Positions 10,154 through 17,281 of a stretch of DNA of 20,829 bases are shown piece after piece. A program made the position numbers and the translations under genes. The first letter of the stretch is position 1, and each line of letters opens with the position of its first letter. The DNA comes from Entrophospora sp. SA101 (taxonomy: Eukaryota; Glomeromycota; Glomeromycetes; Entrophosporales; Entrophosporaceae), in the NCBI GenBank assembly GCA_958430865.1, contig CAUDNR010000528.1, positions 529-21,357 of the forward strand, in the 5' to 3' direction. The notes beneath the pieces were generated by a model. The model made no database searches and was not told where the DNA came from. It saw only the letters and a program-made list of their open reading frames with translations.

Positions 10154-11346
10154 GGGAAGACAAACAATACATAAACTTAGTGGCATGTTGCCTAAAAGTG
10201 GTGGTAATAGCAAGGGACCATTTACAGGAACAGGTTTTTAGGAGCACTTGGTTTGGGAATAAATGCCAGTTTATTTAATGGTGAGTCTTTTATTCATTTC
10301 TATTTATCATATATATATTAACTATTTGTAATAATAATGGTATTCAGTTGATGATGGTCATAGAGCAATCAAATATACAAGGTTGTCTGGTGTAAAAAGA
10401 GAAGTTTATAATGAAGGTGCACATTTCATGTTACCATGGTTTGAATCACCAATCGTTTATGATGTTGGAGCTAAACCAAGAAGTGTTGCTTCTTTAACTG
10501 GGACAAGGGTAAATTTACTATCATTTTTTTTTTTTTTGAGAAAATTAACCACAAGTCCATTTTTAATTAACAAATAAAAATTAATTTTGAAAAGATCTCC
10601 AAATGGTAAATATTACATGCCATGTATTATCAATGCCAAAGATACAGGAATTGTCAACAATTTATAGAACCCTTGGAACTTACTACGATGAAAGTGTTCT
10701 ACTTTCTATTGTAAATGAAGTTCTCAAGTCTGTGGTTGCTCAATTCAATGTTTCACAATTAATCACAACGTGAAAAGATTAGTATTATACATATATTTAA
10801 CAATGTGAACAATATGAAATAAATGATTTAATTGATTGATTAATATTTAGGTATCAAGGCTAATAAGGGAAAATTTGATACGTCGAGCAGAGAAATTTAG
10901 TGTTATTTTGGATGATGTGTCAATCACTCATGTTGCATTCTCACCAGAATTTACTCAATAGTTGAAGCGAAACAAATTGCTCAACAAGAAGCACAACGTA
11001 CATTCTTCGTGGTGGAGCGTGCAAAACAAGAAAATCAATCAATTATCATTAAAGCAGAAGATGAGACCAAGTCTGCTGAATTAATTGGTGAGGCTATTAA
11101 GAATAAACCTGGATTTACTGAATTAGAAAAATTGAAATTGCAAGAGAAATTGCTTCTATTCAAAATCGCGTATTATTGGATTCGGATACATTATTGTTAT
11201 ATGTTTCTGATACTTCAATGTAAGCTCTTTCTTTCTATTTCTCTTTTCCTTTAATTTATTCAACATGAAATTAGCTAATAATGATTTCTAATAATTACTT
11301 GTGTATAATTGATTTCAGAAATGCTCCAAAAAAGAATAATCACTAA
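10154..11346 (+). pseudogene. PHB2: Prohibitin-2 (PHB2) pseudogene with several frameshifts and a lost splice donor
   Basis: Translated segments follow the prohibitin-2 family in order: [161 protein letters not shown] and a C-terminal APKKNNH. Exon blocks are about 10154-10280, 10348-10507, 10595-10777, 10851-11219 and 11319-11346. Lesions: a 1-bp loss gives TAG at 10239; the frame is off by one across the intron after 10507; 2 bp are lost near 10765, giving TGA; the donor at 10778 reads AT instead of GT; 1 bp is lost near 10958, giving TAG; and the frame shifts near 11140. Intact PHB2 is an inner-membrane scaffold subunit of about 300 residues. Introns remain, so this is a duplicated rather than a retroposed copy. 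A functional copy is presumably elsewhere. Confidence 0.92.
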
Positions 11347-12540
11347 TTAATTTCGCTTTTTATTGATATGTACTATTAATAAAAGTAATATTAAATAATT
11401 TAACACTGATTTTTTTTTAAACACTAGTATAAGAATGAATCATGGTTTTTTATGCAGTCTAAACATCTCTAAATATTTTAAGCATATCGCTACTTACTTA
11501 GACATAAGGAAAATAAAGAAGAATTATTAAGCTATTACTATTACTATATATTACTATTATAATTTGAGCCACGGGAAATCTGTTTCATTTGCTTCCATTC
11601 GCGTCTTCAACTTCTATTTTGAAAATGTCATAAAGTTGAAAAAAAACATCATAAATGATCTGTAAATATAAGCAACACTTTGTAATACAATATTACTTTA
11701 CAAAAACTATGCCCACGTTTTGGAATAAGGTTTGTTAAATACATAGCCACCGCCCATGTAATAATTAAAAATATGAGCTCCCCAGTCGAAGATAGTCCTT
11801 GAATTGGGTGTTATTTATATTAAAAAAAACATGTTGCTAAGGCAGATCTTTCTAGAGAATACCATTTTATTAATAAAATTTTCTGCTTAAAAATAGGGCT
11901 CCGGAACAATGTGATTAGAATTACAATTACTCAAAAACCAACAAATTGTACATTCTGGGTTTTTTAAAAAATTCTTTACTGCCGATTATTATATTTGATT
12001 TTTCGTTTACTAACCTCTTTATGCATCTATTTCTTTAGTCGAAATCTTTTGCTAATTTTCTTTCGGTGCAAAGTAAAATTTTCTATAGTAATAGGCGTTC
12101 TTTCTCCGGAATTTGCCAAGTTTTGTTTTTCATCATTTTTCTTGTTCAAACTTAGTTATTTTGACCCTCTTTGCAAGAGTTGACCTTTTGTTTGGTTTAG
12201 ATCTCTTAAATTTTGTTTTATATTTTTGTGGTCGCGTCTTTTCTCTTAATAAAAGAGGGCCGATTCCCTTTTGATCGTTAATGATCAAACCTTTAATTTA
12301 ATAACTCATAAACGTTTTAAATCCTTCCTTTCTTTTGTTTCCAAATTATCCTTCTTCTCTTCCTCTATTCATTACCAATTTCTTGATTTCTTCCTGTTTC
12401 TCGAAAAAAGCTGCATAGTTCGTAGTAAGTGATTTGGTATGTTTCTATGATGCTTCTATAATCCTAAGAAAATTTCCGGTTTTTAATTATAAAAGTCATT
12501 TCTTCATGTTATCAATTTACTTGTAATTAAATAATGAGGT
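11347..12540. other. Intergenic, no gene seen
   Basis: Open frames in this stretch are short and lack domains or splice logic. The part between about 12160 and 12420 is pyrimidine-rich on the plus strand. No tRNA, RNA gene or clear element was recognised. Confidence 0.5.
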
Positions 12541-12578
12541 CAAATAATTTATCGGAAGATGATATGAATATCGTTATG

Positions 12579-12588
12579 ATCACGTGAT
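12579..12588. promoter_or_regulatory. Palindromic E-box ATCACGTGAT
   Basis: A perfect 10-bp palindrome with a CACGTG core, the site type bound by Cbf1-like bHLH factors in fungi. It is about 570 bp upstream of the ATP12 start. The site is seen; its use is inference. Confidence 0.35.
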
Positions 12589-12617
12589 TTGAAGGGGTTT
12601 AAAAAACATGATAATAA

Positions 12618-12684
12618 TTCTCTATATAACGGAACCAATTAGCTTATAAATTGGCTTAAATTTTCAGTCCGTTATATATAGTAA
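12618..12684. repeat. Short element with inverted ends (AACGGA/TCCGTT)
   Basis: TCTCTATATAACGGA on the left pairs with TCCGTTATATATAG on the right, allowing a 2-bp bulge. Inside is a second inverted pair, CCAATT and AATTGG (12635-12654). A third ATCCGTTATAG follows at about 12700. It may be a miniature element or a hairpin. Confidence 0.5.
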
Positions 12685-12781
12685 TAGAGCAAGTCGCAGA
12701 TCCGTTATAGGGTGGGAATGAACTCAAAAATCAATGATAACAAAACCATCGTAGGGTATTTTTTAATATGATCACGAAGAT

Positions 12782-12830
12782 ACCGGCCGGTTGTCAATAA
12801 TATTCTTGTAATTTCCGTCACCGGCGGTGA
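12782..12830. other. GC-rich palindrome pair in AT-rich DNA
   Basis: ACCGGCCGGT (12782-12791) is a perfect 10-bp palindrome, and TCACCG-G-CGGTGA (12818-12830) is palindromic around a central G. Such GC-rich dyads stand out in this sequence and lie about 330-380 bp upstream of the ATP12 start. They could be dyad-binding sites for zinc-cluster regulators, whose half-sites are often CGG; this is inference. Confidence 0.35.
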
Positions 12831-13158
12831 AAACACTTCGCTTCATAATTAATTGTCTTTCCTAAAAATAGGTCGCTGATATCTTATTGTTGTACATAAG
12901 GTGAAAGTATCGGTTCGCGTCGTTGGCAGTTCGCATGTCATTGACATCAATATTAATCTCTTAAAGCCTGAATTCAATAATAAAATAACTGATCTTTTTA
13001 TTACCCAAAGTTTTGACTTGAACATGTTCTCAAACGTAGTTGATGTTAATGGTTGACGTCCAGTTCTAACTTTATTTGTGAGGGGAACCATCACGTTACA
13101 CGAACATCAAAATGTCAAAATTGGCCTTTTTTTTACATCTTGCTGTATTAGTATAAGA

Positions 13159-14551
13159 ATGCTCTTACGATCTACTTTTAGGGAATTATTTAGAAGAACC
13201 TACACTGTAGCAGCTAACAAAGTTTCACAGGAGAAATTGGTTGACCCGAATCAACTACCAAGTAGTGCATATTATTTCCGTCCAATACACAAGGAATCTT
13301 GCATATCATGTATATATTGTTATTGCTGAAAAATCTATTTTATAAATATTTTTTTAGAAACTGAAATCTTATTAAAAAGATTTTGGAAAAATACATCAAT
13401 AACAAAAAATCAAGGTATTATTAACATGTTGTTACAAAATTATTCAATCAATCAATCAATCAATTAATTTGTTTACTTACTAGACGGTAATTATTTAATA
13501 ATACTTGATAAACGTCAATTGAAAACACCTGGAGGATCACACTTGATCATACCAAAAACGAAAAAGTATTTGGCATTATTGATTGCTGGTGAATGGGAAT
13601 CACAAAAGGCCGTGCTAAAACATCATTCATTGCCTTTGGTAATTATCAATTCATGAATTTATATTATATGCATTGTTCTATAATTTTGATCCTATACCTT
13701 GTACTATAAAAAATTTTATTAATATTAAATTAGACATCTCTAGTTGCTAGAGCAATAGATGTATTTGATAAAGATGTTAAAGAAAGAGAGAAAGTAATTA
13801 CCAGTTTAATTAAATATCTTGATACTGATACTATTTGGTAAAGTATTGATACTTTAGATTATTAGTGATTGGAAAAAATTGTATTATTATTGAATTCACT
13901 TTGAATTTAGAAAATATTTTTTTTATTTTTAAAAAAAAAGTTATCAAGAACCATTTCCTGAATCTTTGGTAAATCTTCAAAAAGAACATTGGGATCCATT
14001 AATAAATTGGATACAATCAACTTATAATATTGAAATAAAATCAACACATAGTATTATTGGGATAAAACAGCCAATTCAATCCAAAGAAAAACTTCATTCT
14101 ATTATTAATAAATTTGATGGATTAAAATTAGCAGGTTTTTCTTATTACATTGTATTATTATATATATTCACATCATATCACATTACATCAAATATTGATT
14201 TACAAAAAAATTTAATTAATTAAAAGCTTTTGAACGTGCTACAATAATATCAAAATCATTTATTATTGGCCTTGGTTTGGTAGAACGAAAACTATCAGTT
14301 GAAGAGGCTGCAAAAGCTGCAAGAATTGAAACAATCTCACAAACAATGCGTTGGGGTCAATTAGAAAATGGTTAGTAGTGACAATGATAACAAAGTTGGT
14401 TATTATTCTATAGTGAAAAAAATGTATCTTAAAAATAATATTTTTTGACAAAATTCTTAACCTATATATATGAATAGCACATGATATTGATAATGAAGAT
14501 ATAAAACGTCAACTTGGATCTGCTGTTTGTACATTAATCAATAGTACATGA
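13159..14551 (+). CDS. ATP12: ATP12, mitochondrial F1-ATPase assembly chaperone
   Basis: ATP12 binds the F1 alpha subunit in the mitochondrial matrix and allows assembly of the alpha3beta3 ring. Exons: 13159 to about 13261 (or 13279), 13358-13414, 13484-13638, 13734-13837, 13941-14134, 14227-14370 and 14478-14551, giving about 276-282 residues, near the usual 280-330. The N-terminus MLLRSTFRELFRRTYTVAA is Arg-rich without acidic residues before the Glu, as expected of a presequence. Family blocks are ETEILLKRFWK, LDKRQLKTPGG, IAGEWESQK, LPLTSLVARAIDV, YLDTDTICYQ, HWDPLINW, GLGLVERKLSVEEAAKAARIE and TMRWGQLENAHDID. The intron 1 donor is uncertain: the conventional-looking GTATAT at 13310 would create a stop at the junction, so a weaker upstream GT must be used. 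It ends 51 bp before the convergent mS35 gene. Part of intron 3/exon 4 was copied into the nucleoporin gene. Confidence 0.94.
13683..13821 (+). repeat. Source segment of the inverted ATP12 copy
   Basis: This stretch spans the end of ATP12 intron 3 and the first 88 bases of exon 4. Its reverse complement occurs at 17925-18063 with no mismatch found by eye; paired coordinates sum to 31746 throughout. The outermost bases are microhomology shared with the nucleoporin gene. Confidence 0.93.
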
Positions 14552-14602
14552 AAATTATTTTCTGTCATTAAAAAGAATAAATATTATTATTTATTATAAT
14601 GA

Positions 14603-15511
14603 TTATGATGTTGTTGATGTTATAGGTGCTGATGTTGATGATGATGTTATAGGTGTTGATGTTGTAGGTGTTGATGTAGATTCTTGTGTTTGTAAATCTT
14701 CACTTTTTTTTACCCATTCTATTGGAAATTTGAATGATTTTTTATTTTTTTTAATATGCCTTAAATCAAGTGGAATATCCTCAAATTTATCTGCATTTGG
14801 ATTCTATATTTAATGATGATGATTAATTTTTTTGAATTACGCTCACATAATATACATAAATAGATATCCCGTACTAGTTACCTTTACTTCTTCTAAAATT
14901 TTATTTAAAAGATCTCCTAAATAATTTTTATTTTGTGCATAATTTGGAAATTTATCATATGAAAACTTTATTGTGTTTTCACCATCATATCTTGGTCCAC
15001 AAATTAATAAAAATTTGTGTTTTTCGGCTGATGAAAGTTCAAGTTTATTAACGTCTACTGTCATAACGGCTTTATTTTGTAAATGGTTATCTTCTCCAAT
15101 ATAATATTGTCTTTTAAAACAAAGAATCTCTTTTGATGTTGGTGGTTTAAAGGCTTCAGCAAATTCTTTGTATAGAAAAATATTATAAATTTTAAATTTA
15201 AATTATATGATTTTCGACAATGTATTATTTCTCTCACCTGTAAGTTTTGGTATTTCATGTTTTGCTTTACGCAAATATTTCCTCACTTCACTTTGTGCCA
15301 ACAAAAGTTCAAATCCATCTTTTGTTATACTATCAAATTCGTATAATTTTAAATCTTTGATATCATTTTCGAAACCACTACGACCACCACGTCTTGAACC
15401 AGACCCAGGTCTACGTATAACGAATATTTTAATAGTTGATGAAAAGGAACGATATGGAAAAAGATTTAAGAGTTGTAACTTGTGAAAGTTTTGTTGAAAA
15501 TGAATTAACAT
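14603..15511 (-). CDS. mS35: Mitochondrial small-subunit ribosomal protein mS35 (Rsm24/MRPS35 family)
   Basis: Exons on the minus strand are 15511-15238, 15165-14882 and 14803-14603. They join in frame (phases 1 and 0) to 252 residues. The N-terminus MLIHFQQNFHKLQLLNLF, followed by PYRSFSSTIK, looks like a mitochondrial presequence. The core carries the family pattern: FKRQYYIGEDNHLQNKAVMT, LELSSAEKHKFLLICGPRYD, IKFSYDKFPNYAQNKNYL and GDLLNKILEEVK. These match the conserved domain of mitochondrial ribosomal protein S24/S35. The last exon ends in a Thr/Ser/Pro-rich repeat tail (TSTPTTSTPITSSS...) made of degenerate codon repeats, which is not part of the conserved domain. Yeast Rsm24 and human MRPS35 are somewhat longer, about 320 residues. 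Confidence 0.9.
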
Positions 15512-15639
15512 TATTGTGTAAAAATAATTTTTTTATGGACACGCATAATGATAATCTCAATTTTTGAGCTGTTGTCAGAATACATATATTAATATATACA
15601 TTATTAAAATTTTAAATTAGAATATTATTTATTATTAAC
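15512..15639. other. Upstream region of the mS35 gene
   Basis: Short AT-rich spacer between the mS35 start and the Aurora-type remnant on the other strand. No element was recognised in it. Confidence 0.5.
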
Positions 15640-16225
15640 ATCAACAACAGCAAAAAGTCAATATCAATAATAAAAGATTAATAATAGTAATGGTGGTGGT
15701 AATGTAATAATAATAATAATAACAATAATAATAACAATAATAATAATGATGATGATGATGATGATGATGATAATGCTTTGCCATATAATATTCTTCTCAT
15801 AGAAAAGTTTGAAAATCAGGTGTTTTCTTCTTCTATTACCACTACTACTACTTCTACACCTATTTTTCCATCCTTTGTTAGGTGATTTTCATTATTTTAA
15901 TTTGTGAATCACTCGCTTGTTTGTTCTCAACTATTTATAGTGAACCAAAGATTTGGACAATAAATAATTCTGATATTGGATCTGAACTTGGTAAAGGGCA
16001 ATATGAAGGGCGAGAGAGAAAACAAGTGGATATATTATTGCATTAAAAACAATGTACATACCAAAGATAATTGAACTTAATGATTAAGAAAGAGATTGAA
16101 ATACTAAGTAATCTAAGGTAGGTGTATGCATTGTGCACTGATATATGATATTGTTGTTATAAACATCTAAATATTCTTCATTTATATGGATATTTCTATG
16201 GAGAAAATCATGTATTCAGTTTCTG
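15640..16225 (+). pseudogene. Aurora-type (Ipl1) serine/threonine kinase 5' fragment, decayed
   Basis: An N-terminal exon can be read to 15881: an Asn run, a run of eight Asp, NALPYNILLIEKFENQVFSS, then a Thr/Ser tract. A GT-AG intron follows (15882-15940). The next exon reads EPKIWTINNSDIGSELGKGQ, the Aurora opening with the glycine-loop start. About five residues of the loop are then missing with a frameshift. AREKTSGYIIALKTMYIPKI (VAIK-type lysine), a stop near 16083 and KKEIEILSNLR come next. After donor GTAGGT at 16118 the acceptor reads AA instead of AG (16161-16162), followed by HLNILHLYGYFYGENHVF. Nothing of the remaining kinase domain, including HRD and DFG, is present. Aurora kinases control chromosome segregation; this copy cannot. 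Introns remain, so it came from DNA duplication. The family call rests on the W-x-I-x-D/N-x-x-I-G-x-x-L-GKG and HxNIL.LYGYF patterns. Confidence 0.8.
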
Positions 16226-16231
16226 CATTTC

Positions 16232-16570
16232 AGTTAACTTCTCCATTTTAACCTCCTTTCAAATTTTCATCATCATCTGTATTTCAATCAATAATACCTT
16301 CATCTGCTGAGAGATTTACTACAAATATTGGCACATAATCATCACCATCACCTCTGCCTCTACACTCAAGTTCTGCTATTGCATTATACAGCACTGTTCT
16401 TAATAGGTATAGATTACAAGAATACTGATTAACAATAATATCTTATTATTAATATAATACCAGCCACACCTTTAACACAATCAACAATTAGATCAAATTC
16501 ACACCTACCATGAGCAATAATCCAAAGTTTACTCCATGTTAGACCCAGACCCAGATGAAGAATTGAATTT
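16232..16570 (+). pseudogene. Unidentified multi-exon gene remnant
   Basis: After an acceptor-like TTTCTGCATTTCAG (ending 16232) a frame reads a Ser/Pro-rich sequence including SVFQSIIPSSAERFTTNIGT and SSPSPLPLHSSSAIALYSTV, with TAA twice inside it. It ends at a possible donor, AATAG/GTATAG, near 16407. A second acceptor-like ACCAG near 16463 is followed by TPLTQSTIRSNSHLP and a TGA; another frame then gives LDPDPDEELNFNMF. The composition and splice-like signals suggest a decayed gene, possibly a continuation of the kinase remnant's N-terminal region or a separate gene. I do not recognise the family. Confidence 0.35.
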
Positions 16571-16945
16571 TAACATGTTCTTTTTTTGATATTATTATTA
16601 TTATTATTATTCAATTCTCTCTTTTTTCAAAAAACAGAAATTTATTTGGCTTTCTCTTGAAAATTATCTATCAAGTGATGGATGACATTATAGAATGTAT
16701 TAAATTTATGATTGAAAAAAATTAATTATTAAATATGTATATAATGACAAAAAAGTTTATAAAAATGAACAAATCATTAATCTAATTATCTGTTATATAT
16801 GTTGTTATCATTATCTTGTAAATATATTTAATATATAGATTTAAATGTTATTGTTAATATATTACATTTAACAAATTCTTTTGTTTAAAAAAACCCCAAA
16901 AAACAAAAACTTTACCTTTTTAAAATTCACATTTTCTCTAATGCT
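16571..16945. other. AT-rich spacer between pseudogenes
   Basis: It contains an (ATT)n run near 16590-16611 and no supportable gene. Confidence 0.5.
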
Positions 16946-17225
16946 TTAAAGTTGTTTTTTGTTTTTTTCTAGTCTCTTAATAAACATACTTGTATCCAAA
17001 AAATCCTTCAACACGATTTGTTAAGCAAGTTTCTTCACCATGTTCAATTTTATTACCAATCTTGGTAATGCATTTGTCCCAACATATATCAGTAAAAGTG
17101 TGAATGGATTGTTGAAGACGTCTTCTTTCATTTTCACCTTTTAAAAATTTTATGAGTTCTTTTTGTGAAGCTTTGTCAAATTCCCAGATTTAAAGATGAT
17201 GAATTTGATAAAAATCGGAAGACAT
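16946..17225 (-). pseudogene. TIM8: TIM8 small Tim chaperone, disabled
   Basis: Read from the ATG at 17223-17225, the frame gives MSSDFYQIHHL, a stop, then EFDKASQKELIKFLKGENER, RRLQQSIHTFTDICWDKCIT and KIGNKIEHGEETCLTNRVEG. This is the Tim8/DDP family: about 85-95 residues, in the mitochondrial intermembrane space, forming a hexamer with Tim13 that escorts inner-membrane precursors. Three faults are visible. There is an in-frame TAA at about residue 12. The second CX3C motif reads CLTNR, with Arg for the final Cys, which would break a disulfide. An extra T in a T-run near 17000 shifts the frame; removing that one base from the reading restores a typical FLDTSMFIKRL tail. The first CX3C (CWDKC) is intact. 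It is divergent from the nucleoporin gene, 56 bp away. Confidence 0.88.
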
Positions 17226-17281
17226 TTTGTGTGAAAATTTTATTTTGATTGATCTTCAACTAAAAAATAAAATCATCCAAT

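Noticed and set aside
10778..10850. Possible AT-AC type (U12) intron in the prohibitin copy, since the donor begins AT
   Set aside because: The 3' end is TTTAG, not AC, and the U12 donor consensus is absent. With nearby frameshifts, a point-mutated GT is simpler.
11995..12183. 62-codon plus-strand frame rich in Phe and Leu
   Set aside because: It lies in T-rich intergenic sequence, with no splice partners or family pattern.
12849..13094. 81-codon minus-strand frame upstream of ATP12
   Set aside because: No recognisable domain, and it overlaps the ATP12 promoter; not supportable as a gene.
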